Source: Actinomycetota bacterium (GTDB taxonomy: Bacteria > Actinomycetota > Acidimicrobiia > Acidimicrobiales > Microtrichaceae). From it: DNA of 60,008 bases. Where the stretch lies: NCBI GenBank assembly GCA_016703525.1, contig JADJBW010000024.1:1-60008 (forward strand), written 5' to 3'. Of the stretch, positions 24,202-33,068 are shown one piece after another. The notes beneath the pieces were generated by a model. It was not told the DNA's origin. It made no database searches and saw only the letters and a program-made list of their open reading frames with translations. Numbering within the stretch: position 1 is the stretch's first letter; the number at the start of each line of letters is the position of its first letter. Both the position numbers and the translations under genes were made by a program.

Positions 24202-25092
24202 TCAGCCGCGCCCCGGTGCTGCGGGCTCGCTGACCTCGACCGCCCGACCCGACCGCAGTTCGAGCCGGCACGGCGCGTCGACCGAGCGGCTCAGGAAGGC
24301 GACCGCCGACCCGCCGACCGCGCTCGTGACGCGACCGACCACGTCGCCGGCGTGGTCCAACACCTCCTCGCCGACACCGATCTCGCCGTCGGCCGCCAAC
24401 ACGTGCAGGCGTCGCGGGGTGTGCGAGCCGCGGGATTCGATGCGAGCGACGAGCTCCTGTCCGACATAACAACCCTTCGTGAAGCTCGCCGCCGCGTCCA
24501 CGAACCACACGCCCAGCTCCGCCGGGATGAGTGACTCGTCGAACTCGGTCGCCATCACCGGCACACCGCTGCGGATGCGCAGGCCGGCGAGCGCCTCGGG
24601 ATCCGGGGGTTGCGGCAGCGCCGGCGCAGCGTCCGGCCACGCGCCCACCAGATCGAAGCCGACCACCCCTCCCGGCCATGCAACGTCGCGCCGTACCGCC
24701 GAGGTGCCGGTCGCCGCGAGCGCGGCGGACAGGCCATCGAGTTCGGCCTTCGCGGCGTCGTCGTCCGCGCTGCAGCGCGCCGAGACCATCGTCCACATCA
24801 CCGGGTCAGCCACGCTCGCGTCGACCCGCAGCAGGAACCGGCGCAGCCGGTCCACGACGGTCGAGGCGAATCCGGGCTCGACATCGAGCACGAAGGTCGC
24901 GGCATCGAGCGAACCGATCCCACCCCAGGCGATCACCTTGCCCGTGGGCTGCAACACCAGCGTCGCGATAGACCGCTGCTCGCCCAGCGACTCGACGTCG
25001 GCGGTGATTTGGCCCTGCAGGTAGGTACGAGCATCCGCGCCCGTGACGAGGATCACCTCCCGCTGACTCCGATCGAGGATGAGTGGTCCCAT
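24202..25092 (-). CDS. ygfZ: YgfZ/GcvT-type folate-binding protein for Fe-S cluster enzymes
   Basis: 296 aa. YgfZ/IBA57 proteins use tetrahydrofolate to keep certain Fe-S enzymes, including radical-SAM MiaB, active. The signature KGCYVGQELVARIESRG (family K-G-C-Y-x-G-Q-E) is present near residue 210, with an N-terminal GADARTYLQGQITADVESL typical of the GcvT fold. The only long upstream extension is the antisense of DUF445, so ATG at 25092 is used. It is divergent from the DUF445 gene with only 15 bp between starts. Confidence 0.88.
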   Translation of the reverse strand: MGPLILDRSQREVILVTGADARTYLQGQITADVESLGEQRSIATLVLQPTGKVIAWGGIGSLDAATFVLDVEPGFASTVVDRLRRFLLRVDASVADPVMWTMVSARCSADDDAAKAELDGLSAALAATGTSAVRRDVAWPGGVVGFDLVGAWPDAAPALPQPPDPEALAGLRIRSGVPVMATEFDESLIPAELGVWFVDAAASFTKGCYVGQELVARIESRGSHTPRRLHVLAADGEIGVGEEVLDHAGDVVGRVTSAVGGSAVAFLSRSVDAPCRLELRSGRAVEVSEPAAPGRG

Positions 25093-25097
25093 AGCAT
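25092..25097 (+). promoter_or_regulatory. -10 box of the DUF445 gene
   Basis: TAGCAT ends 10 nt before ATG at 25108 and touches the first base of the ygfZ coding sequence on the other strand. Confidence 0.4.
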
Positions 25098-25107
25098 CCA
25101 GTGTCCC

Positions 25108-26370
25108 ATGGCGACGACGTTCGATCTGAACGAGGACGAACTCACCCGCGTGGGCGAGATCCGGTCGATGAAACGAACGGCGAGCCTCGTCCTCGCCGCC
25201 GCGACGGCGGCGTTCGTGGTTGCCCGCATCATCGAGCGAGCGCATCCGGCGTGGGGGTACGTGCGGGCTACCGCCGAGGCCGCCATGGTCGGCGGGATCG
25301 CCGACTGGTTCGCGGTCACCGCGTTGTTTCGCCATCCGCTCGGCATCCCCATTCCCCACACGGCGATCCTTCCCAACCGCAAGGATCAGCTGGGACGCAC
25401 GATGGGCAGCTTCGTCCAGCGGTCGTTTCTGGCACCCGACCTGGTGGCCGAGCGGCTCGCCGAGGCCGACATCGCAACTCGACTCGGCGAGTGGTTGGAT
25501 GACGAGGCCAACGTGACCACGGTCGCACGGCAGGCCGGCTCGCTCGCGGCGACCGTCGCGCGCCTGCTCGACGACGACGAGGTCGCCGAGCTGGTGTCGT
25601 CGGAGGTCTTCGCCCGTCTCCGCGAGGTTGATCCGGCTCCCATCGCGGCGCGAGTGCTCGAGGTCGCGACCGAGGACGGTCGGCATCATCAACTGATCGA
25701 CGCCGCCCTCACCGGCGCCCTCGACATGATGGCGACGCAGCGGCCGATGCTTCGCTCGCGATTCGGCGCCGAGTCGCCGTGGTGGGTTCCCGAGAGCATC
25801 GACGAGCGAGTCTTCGAGCGGCTCTTCGCGGCACTGGGCACCTTCTTCGGCGAGATCCGCTCGGACCCTGCGCATCCGCTGCGCCACCATGTCGATGCCC
25901 GCCTGCGCGACCTGATCGAGGCGTTGCGGACCGACCCCGAACGGGCGGCGCGCGTCGGCGAGCTCCGCGACGAGCTGTTGGACCACCCGAGCGTTCGCGA
26001 ATGGTCCCGCCAGATCTGGGTCGAGCTCCGCGAGCGGGTGATCGCCGAGAGCAGCGCCCCCGGATCGGCGCTGCAGTCGCGGCTGGGACAGGCCGTCCGC
26101 TCGCTTCGGCACGCACTCGCGAACGATCCGGACCTCGGGGCGCGCGTGGAGGCCGCAGCAGTCGACGTCGCGCGCACCGTCTGCGAGCGCTACGGCGACG
26201 AGATCGCATCGTTCGTCGAGACCACCGTCCAACGGTGGGACGCGACCGAGACGTCGCTGCGTGTCGAGCTGCTCCTCGGCCGCGACCTGCAGATCATCCG
26301 GATCAACGGGTCGGTCGTCGGAGGGTTGGCCGGCCTCGTCATCTACGGCCTCGGCCAACTGCTCGGGTAA
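25108..26370 (+). CDS. DUF445 family membrane protein (YjiN-like)
   Basis: 420 aa. An N-terminal helix (about residues 27-42) and MVGGIADWFAVTALFRHPLGIPIPHTAILPNRKDQLG form the conserved start of DUF445. A long helical region follows with pairs of charged segments, then a C-terminal hydrophobic helix VVGGLAGLVIYGLGQLLG (about 402-420). That gives membrane anchors at both ends with a large soluble part between. Molecular function is unknown for the family. The next gene starts only 6 bp after the stop and is probably co-transcribed. Confidence 0.9.
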   Translation: MATTFDLNEDELTRVGEIRSMKRTASLVLAAATAAFVVARIIERAHPAWGYVRATAEAAMVGGIADWFAVTALFRHPLGIPIPHTAILPNRKDQLGRTMGSFVQRSFLAPDLVAERLAEADIATRLGEWLDDEANVTTVARQAGSLAATVARLLDDDEVAELVSSEVFARLREVDPAPIAARVLEVATEDGRHHQLIDAALTGALDMMATQRPMLRSRFGAESPWWVPESIDERVFERLFAALGTFFGEIRSDPAHPLRHHVDARLRDLIEALRTDPERAARVGELRDELLDHPSVREWSRQIWVELRERVIAESSAPGSALQSRLGQAVRSLRHALANDPDLGARVEAAAVDVARTVCERYGDEIASFVETTVQRWDATETSLRVELLLGRDLQIIRINGSVVGGLAGLVIYGLGQLLG

Positions 26371-26375
26371 GCCCG

Positions 26376-27113
26376 GTGGCCCGCCAAATGCCCCGCGGGC
26401 CGTTCGTCCTGAGCGCCGAGATCGACTGGTCCAACGTGGCGGATCGCCATCGGCATCCCTTCGACCTTCCGGCCTTGGAAGCTCTGGGCGAACTCGACCT
26501 TCGATCGCCCGTGACGTTCTTCGTGGGCGGCAACGGCAGCGGAAAGTCGACGCTGATCGAGGCGATCGCGGCACACCAAGGGCTCAACCCGGAGGGGGGC
26601 AGCGATCAGATGAATTTCAGCACGGTCGACCGCTCCGTTTCCGACCTCCACGAACACCTGCGCGTCGCTCGCGGTCCTCGCCCGAGCACGCGGTACTTCC
26701 TCCGTGCCGAGTCGTTCTTCAACGTCGCCACGGCCGTCGACGACTACGGAGCCACGGACTCGTACGGAGACATCAGCCTCCATGAGCTGTCGCACGGAGA
26801 GTCGTTCCTTGCCCTCGTGCACCACCGCTTCACTCCCGGTGGCTGGTACTGCCTCGATGAGCCCGAGGCGGCGCTCTCGGTGCGGGGCCTGCTCGAGCTC
26901 CTCGTCCTGGTGCACGAGCATGTGCAGACCGGGAGCCAGTTCGTGATAGCAACCCATTCCCCGATCCTGATGGCCTACCCCGGCGCGACCATCTACGAGT
27001 TCTCCGACGTCGGCGTCGAACGAGTCGCCTGGGGCGACGTCGACACGGTCGGAATCACGCGCTCGTTCCTGGATGCGCCGAACCGGTTTCTCCAACAGCT
27101 CGGCATCACCTGA
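26376..27113 (+). CDS. Small AAA/ABC-type ATPase (COG3910-like)
   Basis: 245 aa. Walker A FFVGGNGSGKSTLIEAIA (about 47-64), then a spacer containing an ELSHGES motif equivalent to the ABC signature, Walker B GWYCLDEPEAAL and a His switch FVIATHSPILMAYPGATIYEF. This is the architecture of compact RecF/SMC-like ATPases with no coiled coil. The role of the family is unclear; some members occur with toxin-like partners, but none is next to it here. The start may be GTG at 26376 or ATG at 26388. The 6-bp gap after DUF445 suggests an operon. Confidence 0.82.
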   Translation: MARQMPRGPFVLSAEIDWSNVADRHRHPFDLPALEALGELDLRSPVTFFVGGNGSGKSTLIEAIAAHQGLNPEGGSDQMNFSTVDRSVSDLHEHLRVARGPRPSTRYFLRAESFFNVATAVDDYGATDSYGDISLHELSHGESFLALVHHRFTPGGWYCLDEPEAALSVRGLLELLVLVHEHVQTGSQFVIATHSPILMAYPGATIYEFSDVGVERVAWGDVDTVGITRSFLDAPNRFLQQLGIT

Positions 27114-27318
27114 ACACCGGCGCAATCGACGGCCGAACCCGGATCGGGGTGCGGCTTCCGGTTCAGCGGGTTCCGCACCAAGGATCGACGAAGGGCCGAC
27201 GACCCGGCCGAGTTGATTGCCGGCGCCGAACAGCGGCCGAACGGCGCCCCCGATCCGGCGACTCGCGCTGGCGCTGGCGCTGGCGCTCCCATGCTCCCGC
27301 CCGTCACCCAGCCAGGAG

Positions 27319-27334
27319 AGTGACGGATGTCACA
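27319..27334. promoter_or_regulatory. CRP-like palindrome upstream of the DUF222/HNH gene
   Basis: AGTGA-CGGATG-TCACA matches 9 of 10 conserved positions of TGTGA-N6-TCACA. The centre is 66 bp before the start codon at 27393. A near-identical site lies upstream of mshD. Confidence 0.55.
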
Positions 27335-27392
27335 CTGGCGGTCCCCTGGTTGGCCGGGCTTCGTTGTCGGTGGCACCTGATTCACTACACCC

Positions 27393-29031
27393 GTGACCAC
27401 GAACGCCAGTTCGCAACAAACCTCACACGGCGCCACCGCACGCACCCGCCTCGCGATCGAGGTCCGCGAACTCGCGTCGTCGGTGCGCGGTCTGCTGGCC
27501 GACCTCGACCCCACCGAAGTCCCCCTCACCGCCGCACCCGACCTCTGGCGCGCCTTCACCGAACTCCGCAAACTCGCCGCCGCCGGCGAAACCCTCCTCA
27601 CCGCCCGCGCCGCCGCCGCAAACGAATGGAAACACGCCGGCCACGCCAACGCAGCCGAATGGCTCGCACACAACACCGGCACCAGCGTCGGCGCCGCCCG
27701 CACCGACCTCAACACCTCACAACGCCGCGAACAACTCCCCGCCACCACCGACGCACTCAAACCGGCGCACTCTCCCCCAACAAGCCGACGCCATCGCGGA
27801 CGCCGCAACCACCAACCCCAACGCCGAACACGACCTCATCGACCTCGCACAACACGAATCGCTGCGCCGCACCCGCGAAGAAGCCGCCCGCCGCAAAGCC
27901 GAAATCGACAACGAACGCACCAAACGCGACCGCGAAGCCCGCATCCGCCGCCAACGCTCATGCCGCTCCTGGACCACCCCCGACGGCACCGGACACCTCC
28001 GCGCCAACGGCCCCGCCGAACACATCGCCGACATCGCCCGCGAACTCGAACACCAACTCACCCGCCACCTCACCAACAACCGCACCAACACCACCCCGCG
28101 ACACCAGTAGGGTCGCCGGGGGGGGGGGGGGGGCCCGGGGGGGTTGATGCAACGACGACAACCGACAACCCCCCAACGACACACCCGACAACCTCCGCTT
28201 CGACATCCTCCACCACCTCATCACCGAAGGCACCGACCCGCACGACCACCCCAATCACAACCCTCCCAACCACACCCCCAACAACAACAGCGACAGCAAC
28301 GGCGACAGCGACAGCACCGGCGACGCCGGCCGCTCCACCCGCGACCGGCAACCCGCGTCACCGACCGAAACGGCACCAAACCGAAACGCCCCCGACCGAG
28401 CCACGCAACACGACCCGGCCAACGACTCGGCATCCACAACCTCGCCCTACTCCGCATCGACCTCACCGCACTCACCCGCGGCCACACCCAAACCGGCGAA
28501 GTCTGCGAACTCGTCGGACACACCAACATCTCCGTCGACAAAGCACGCCAACTCCTCGGCGACGCCCTCTGGACCATCGTGCTCACCCAAGCCGAACGCG
28601 TCGCCGGCGTCGTCAACCTCGCCCGCACACCAACCATCGCCCAACAACTCGCACTCCTCTGGGAACAACCCCACTGCTCAGTCGCCGGGTGCAACCGCAC
28701 CATCCGCCTCGAAACCGACCACACCATCGACTGGGCCACCAGCCTCCGCACCATCACCGACCAACTCGACCGGCTCTGCGACCACCACCACTGGCTCAAA
28801 ACCCACTCCGGCTGGGCCCTCGCCGCACCACCCAACCCACCCCCTCACCACAGCATCGGCACACCCCGCCAACCCATGGTCCCACCCGACCACCCCGACC
28901 ACCCCACCAACAGGACGCGCACCGCGACCGCCAAACCCACAGCCGGCGAGCCCCCTGCGGCAGCGACGGGCGGCGACGGGGCACGCATCGAACACACCGA
29001 AACGGGCCAGGCGAGCCTCTTCAACCCCTAA
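27393..29031 (+). pseudogene. DUF222/HNH endonuclease (13E12-type), frameshifted several times
   Basis: The N-terminal DUF222 part starts at GTG 27393 (LASSVRGLLADLDPTEVPLTAAPDLWRAFTEL, then ARAAAANEWKHAGHANAAEWLAHNTGTSVGAARTDL). It continues in another frame (ADAIADAATTNPNAEHDLIDLAQHESLRRTREEAARRKAEIDNERTKRDR), then DNLRFDILHHLITEG. The last frame ends with the HNH domain: CSVAGCNRTIRLETDHTIDWAT, LDRLCDHHHWLKTHSGWAL. Frame changes lie near 27760, 27775, the poly-G tract at 28118-28143 and about 28330-28370. The plus strand is strongly C-rich, so all three frames look open. 13E12 proteins are common multicopy actinobacterial genes of unclear function. Real decay and sequence error cannot be separated here. 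Confidence 0.8.
28118..28143. repeat. G16-CCC-G7 homopolymer tract
   Basis: Sixteen G, three C and seven G in a row, by far the longest homopolymer here, located at a frame break of the HNH gene. It may be a base-calling or gap-joining artefact, or a true slippage site. Confidence 0.9.
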
Positions 29032-29200
29032 CGGCCCTAACGGGCACGGCCCCGCGACATCGTTCCGCCGCGCACCGCCGACGCCAAGCCAACCCGGACG
29101 TTCCAACACGGCCTCCCGACCGGGCGTCCCAACCCGGCGTTCCAACCCGGCCATACCGCTTGTCTGGGTGATGGTGCCTGAGCGCCGAGAGCGCCGGAGA

Positions 29201-29249
29201 TTCCGTCGCTCAGCGCTCGGCGTTCGGGTTCCGTCGCTCAGCGCTCGGC
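29201..29249. repeat. Two 21-bp direct repeats in the intergenic region after the HNH gene
   Basis: TTCCGTCGCTCAGCGCTCGG plus C occurs at 29201-29221 and 29229-29249, offset by 28 bp. Just before (about 29090-29152) an imperfect CCAACCCGG-CGTTCCAAC element repeats three times. I see no gene in 29032-29326; the region holds only these repeats. Confidence 0.85.
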
Positions 29250-29326
29250 CGGCGGGCGACCTCTGCCGCGGGCCTCCAGTTCGTCGCGACCAAGCCGGGT
29301 GCCGCCTGAACGCGCGATGATCCGGC

Positions 29327-30103
29327 ATGGACCATTTGGCCTACTGCGACCTGCTCGTCGACGAGATCGAGGCGTGCGCCGTCGAGTTCGAGCGGGCGGA
29401 TCCCTCGTCGGCGGTGCCGTCGTGCCCCGAGTGGTCGGTCGCCGATTTGGCGAAGCACCTCGGCGGCATTCACCGTTGGGCCGAGGCACTGGTTCGCGAC
29501 CGAGCGGCGGTCCGCAAGACGCTCGGCGAGCTCGGAGGATCGCCCGACGAGCGCCCCACACCCGATGACGACGCGGCGACATGGGCGGCGTGGATTCGCG
29601 TCGGCGGGCGACGCCTGATCGCAACGCTTCGTGAGGCCGAGCCGGACGCGCCGATGTGGGCGTGGGGCGCCGATCAGCACATCCGCTTCTGGTCGCGCAG
29701 GCAGGTGCACGAAACGATTGTGCACCGATGGGACGCTGCGCTTGCCTCGCTCGGGCGCCTTGCTGCCTCTGCGTGCGTCGCCGATCCGGTGGTGGCCGTC
29801 GACGGTGTCGACGAGTTCCTCGAGAACCTGCCGATCGCGGTCTCCTTCCGCCCCGCCGTAGCGAAGCTCCGCGGGGCAGGGTCGCTCCACCTCCACGCGA
29901 CCGATGCTCCCGGCGAGTGGATGATCCGGCTGCACGATGACGGGTTCGAGGTCGCGAGCGAGCACGCCAAGGGGGACGTCGCCGTGCGCGCTCCGGCGGC
30001 GGCGCTGCTCGCAATGCTCACCGGGAGGGCCACGCCCGACGACACGGAGTGCTTCGGCGACCGCGACCTGCTGGACCGCTGGCTCCGCGACAGCGCGTTC
30101 TAG
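29327..30103 (+). CDS. Maleylpyruvate isomerase-family mycothiol-dependent enzyme (DinB-like)
   Basis: 258 aa. The N-terminal DinB/MDMPI four-helix bundle shows SCPEWSVADLAKHLGGIHRWAEALV (metal His) and a second His motif in FWSRRQVHETIVHRWDA (H-E-x(2)-H-R-x-D). A C-terminal SCP2-like domain (about 165-250) includes SLHLHATDAPGEWMIR and GDVAVRAPAAALLAMLTGR. Members use mycothiol for isomerisation or detoxification; the substrate of this one is unknown. It agrees with mshD in this window. No clear ribosome site or -10 is seen. Confidence 0.88.
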   Translation: MDHLAYCDLLVDEIEACAVEFERADPSSAVPSCPEWSVADLAKHLGGIHRWAEALVRDRAAVRKTLGELGGSPDERPTPDDDAATWAAWIRVGGRRLIATLREAEPDAPMWAWGADQHIRFWSRRQVHETIVHRWDAALASLGRLAASACVADPVVAVDGVDEFLENLPIAVSFRPAVAKLRGAGSLHLHATDAPGEWMIRLHDDGFEVASEHAKGDVAVRAPAAALLAMLTGRATPDDTECFGDRDLLDRWLRDSAF

Positions 30104-30150
30104 CGGTCGGGGCCGGAGGGGCGCGGCGCTGCCACGTCCGGCGTGACGGA

Positions 30151-30156
30151 TATGGT
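30151..30156 (+). promoter_or_regulatory. -10 box of the Zn-ribbon methyltransferase gene
   Basis: TATGGT ends 8 nt before ATG at 30165, in leaderless geometry. Confidence 0.5.
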
Positions 30157-30164
30157 GGCTTGCC

Positions 30165-31072
30165 ATGAGCGCGCCTTCGGACACCCTGCACACAGAACTC
30201 CTGCGCTGCCCGGATTGCGGCGGCCCCCTCGACATCAACGATGAGGGCATCGCATGCACTGAGTGCGCGGCGCGGTTCGAGCGCACGCGGTCGGGACTCG
30301 ACCTCCGGCCGAGTCACGTGCAGCGTCGGGACGTCCTGATCACCATCGGTCAACGAGGCGCCGACATCTCCGACATCCTGGTCGATCAACTGCCCGTCGG
30401 GAACGGTCTCGACATCGGCGCCGAGGAGATCTTCGATGCAGGCCTGTTCCACGGGAATCGCCTGTCCCCGGCACTGATTTCTCACCTTGCGGTGCCGACC
30501 GGCTCGACAGTGCTCGACCTCGGCTGCGGCGCTCGCAATGTGCGGTCACTCCTGCAGCCGAGAGGCATCGACACGGTCGATGTCGACGCCGTCGGCGATG
30601 TCCCGTACCTCGTCGACGCCCATTCGCTGCCCTTCCGCGAATCCGCGTTCGACGGCATCATCACGCTCGCGGTTCTCGAACACGTGCGCAGCCCTCACCA
30701 GTTCATGGCAGAGGCTTTTCGGGTACTCAAGCCCGGTGCGCGAATCGTCGGCACCTCCGCCTTCCTCGAGGTGTTCCACATGGACAGTCACTTCCATACG
30801 ACGGCGCTCGGCCTCACCGCAGCGCTCCAGGACGCCGGATTCGAAGATCTCGTGATCGCCCCGACCCCGAACTGGGATATCGGCGCGATCCTCGTCGACA
30901 TGGGCTACCTGCCGGGGTCCGCGGGCCCGCACACACGGCGATTCGCGCGGGGCTGACCCGAAGCCATCGCTTTCTCTTCCGGCGGTTCCGCCGCGACGTC
31001 GGAGATCTGGATCGCCGCATGACGTTCGCCGGCGGCTTTCAGTTCGTCGCCACGAAGCCCACGACTGAATAG
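30165..31072 (+). CDS. SAM methyltransferase with N-terminal Trm112-like zinc ribbon; frameshift near the 3' end
   Basis: The N-terminal LLRCPDCGGPLDINDEGIACTECAARFE holds two CxxC pairs (Trm112p-like ribbon). A Rossmann domain follows: motif I STVLDLGCGARNVRSLL, acidic DVDAVGD, then HSLPFRESAFDGIITLAVLEHVRSPHQFMAEAFRVLKPGARIVG. The reading frame stops at 30956, but the next frame continues with GLTRSHRFLFRRFRRDVG and ends AGGFQFVATKP, the expected C-terminus of such enzymes, so a one-base indel lies at about 30915-30940. The substrate is unknown; similar fusions occur in cell-surface glycan clusters, but no such genes adjoin it. It converges with trpE. Confidence 0.82.
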
Positions 31073-31105
31073 CCGGGCGCCGGCTAGCGGCCCGTCAGCC
31101 CGCTT

Positions 31106-32671
31106 CTACGTGTCGGCCCCGGAGGCCGCCAGGCGCTGTCGGGTCATCCGCTCGGCCGGGTGCACGGCCGCCAGCAGGGCCTTCGCCTTGTTGCGGGTCT
31201 CCAACTCCTCATCGGCGGCGACGCTGTCGGCCACCACGCCCGCTCCGGCCTGCACGCTCGCCCGGTAGGGCCGCTGCGCCGGTGTCCCGTCGGCGGCGAG
31301 CGTGTCGACGATCATCGTTCGGATCGCGATCGCGGTATCGATGTTGCCCGAGAAGTCGAGGTAGCCGACCACTCCCGCGTACGGCCCGCGTTTGGTCGGT
31401 TCGAGGTCGTCGATGATCTCCATCGCGCGGACCTTCGGGGCGCCCGACACGGTGCCGGCGGGCAGCGTGGCGCGCAGCACATCGATGGGAGTCCGGCCCG
31501 CTGCGAGACGCCCCGACACCTGGGACGTCAGATGCATGACGTGACTGAACCGCTCGAGGGTCATCATCTCGTCGACCGTGCACGTGCCGTACTCCACGAC
31601 TCGACCCACGTCGTTGCGGGCCAGGTCGACGAGCATGATGTGTTCGGCGCGCTCCTTGGGATGCTCGGCGAGTTCGGCGGCGAGCCGGCGGTCGTGCTCG
31701 TCGGTCGCACCTCGGAACCGCGTGCCGGCGATCGGCCGCGAGATGACCGTCCCGTCGAGCAGTTGCACCATCGGCTCGGGCGAGCAGCCCACCAGGCACA
31801 CCTCGGGCTCACGCACGAAGTACATGTACGGCGACGGGTTGATCTGGCGCAGCACCCGGTACAGATCGAACGGATCGGCATCGAGCTCGAGATCGAAGCG
31901 CTGCGCCAGCACGACTTGGAAGATGTCACCGGCCCGGATGTGTTCCTTGGCCACCTCGACGGCGGCCTCGTACTGGCCGGGCGACATCGACGACACGACG
32001 TCGGGAAGCGTGTCCGCACGATTCGGCGGCGACACCATCGGTTCGTCGATCGGCGTCGCTCCGGCAGCGGCCAACTCGTCGAGGCGAACCCGGGCCTCGT
32101 CGTAGAGCGCCAGGAGCTCGTCGTCGGTGGCACCGGCCGGAACGAACACGTTCGAGATCAGGATCGCCCGCTGCGACCAGTGGTCGAGCGCCACGAGATC
32201 GCCGATGACCGACAGAATCGCGTCGGGCCACGACCTGTCGTCGGCGGGAACATCGGGAAGGTGTTCGACCTCACGAACCACGTCGTAGCCGAGGAACCCG
32301 ACCAGTCCCGAGTGCAGCGGCGGCAGCGACTCGTCGTGCTCCGCGCGGTAGCGGTCGAGGAGCTGCTCCACCGCCGCCAGGACGCCCCGTGTGAGGTCGA
32401 GGTCGGCGGGGAGCTCGCCCTCCACGGAGATCGACCCTCCTCGGCTCACCAGACGCGCCCTCGGCGAGCGCCCGATGAAGGACCATCGATTCCAGCGCCC
32501 GCCGTGGTCGACCGACTCGAGCAGGAAGCCGCTCGCCTCGTTGGCGCAGAGCCGGCCGAACACCGCCACAGGCGTGACCTGATCGGCAAGCAGTTCCCGC
32601 CGCACCGGCACCACGGAGCACCGCCGGGCGGCGGAGACGAACTCCTCGCGTGACGGAACGACGTCGCTCAC
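31106..32671 (-). CDS. trpE: Anthranilate synthase component I
   Basis: 521 aa. Converts chorismate to anthranilate with ammonia from TrpG, which is not in the window. It contains the Trp feedback site GFLLESVDHGGRWNRWSFIG (LLES), then in the chorismate-binding domain FQVVLAQRFDLELDADPFDLYRVLRQINPSPYMYF, RPIAGTRFRGATDEHD, MLVDLARNDVGRV and PAGTVSGAPKVRAMEIIDDLE. The presence of LLES predicts inhibition by Trp. GTG at 32671 overlaps the hisI stop (GTGA). Last gene of the his operon, away from trpCFBA. Confidence 0.96.
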   Translation of the reverse strand: MSDVVPSREEFVSAARRCSVVPVRRELLADQVTPVAVFGRLCANEASGFLLESVDHGGRWNRWSFIGRSPRARLVSRGGSISVEGELPADLDLTRGVLAAVEQLLDRYRAEHDESLPPLHSGLVGFLGYDVVREVEHLPDVPADDRSWPDAILSVIGDLVALDHWSQRAILISNVFVPAGATDDELLALYDEARVRLDELAAAGATPIDEPMVSPPNRADTLPDVVSSMSPGQYEAAVEVAKEHIRAGDIFQVVLAQRFDLELDADPFDLYRVLRQINPSPYMYFVREPEVCLVGCSPEPMVQLLDGTVISRPIAGTRFRGATDEHDRRLAAELAEHPKERAEHIMLVDLARNDVGRVVEYGTCTVDEMMTLERFSHVMHLTSQVSGRLAAGRTPIDVLRATLPAGTVSGAPKVRAMEIIDDLEPTKRGPYAGVVGYLDFSGNIDTAIAIRTMIVDTLAADGTPAQRPYRASVQAGAGVVADSVAADEELETRNKAKALLAAVHPAERMTRQRLAASGADT

Positions 32672-33054
32672 TCGTCCGACGACCCGAACGGGCGGTAGAA
32701 GCAGGAATACTCGCCCGTGTGGCAGGCACCCTTGCCCTCCTGGTCGACGATGAACAGCAGCGTGTCGCCGTCGCAGTCGTAGAAGGCCTGGCGGATGAAC
32801 TGGCGATCGCCCGACGTGTCGCCCTTGCGCCACACCTCCTGGCGGCTGCGCGACCAGAACACCGTGCGCCCCTGGTCGAGGCTCATGGCAAGCGTCTCCG
32901 CGTTCATCCACGCCATCATCAAGACGTCGCCCGTGCCGACGTCCTGCACGATCGCGGGCACCAATCCGTCCTCGTTGTACCGCACAGCGGCGAGCTGATC
33001 GGCGGTCGGTGCGATCGGGGTCGTGTCGATGGATGGGGTTGTCTGGTCGTTCAC
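32668..33054 (-). CDS. hisI: Phosphoribosyl-AMP cyclohydrolase
   Basis: 128 aa, the HisI domain alone with no fused HisE. Metal ligands lie in DCDGDTLLFIVDQEGKGACHTGEYSCFYR (Asp and Cys residues), with the upstream GDVLMMAWMNAETLAMSLDQGRTVFWSRSRQEVWRKGDTSG signature. Opens the ring of PR-AMP in step 3 of His synthesis. It sits 14 bp after the groES-like gene and overlaps trpE. hisE and hisG are not in this window. Confidence 0.96.
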   Translation of the reverse strand: MNDQTTPSIDTTPIAPTADQLAAVRYNEDGLVPAIVQDVGTGDVLMMAWMNAETLAMSLDQGRTVFWSRSRQEVWRKGDTSGDRQFIRQAFYDCDGDTLLFIVDQEGKGACHTGEYSCFYRPFGSSDE

Positions 33055-33068
33055 GGGGAGAGTCTCCG

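Noticed and set aside
24610..25107. Long upstream extension of DUF445
   Set aside because: It is the antisense of ygfZ; the conserved family start begins after ATG 25108.
26993..27808. Minus-strand frame of 271 codons opposite the ATPase and HNH genes
   Set aside because: Composition is typical of antisense reading in GC-rich DNA and both overlapped genes have recognisable domains.
27149..29171. Several long overlapping plus-strand frames as separate genes
   Set aside because: They are pieces or shadows of one C-rich DUF222/HNH gene; low-complexity Thr/Pro/His runs are out-of-frame reading.
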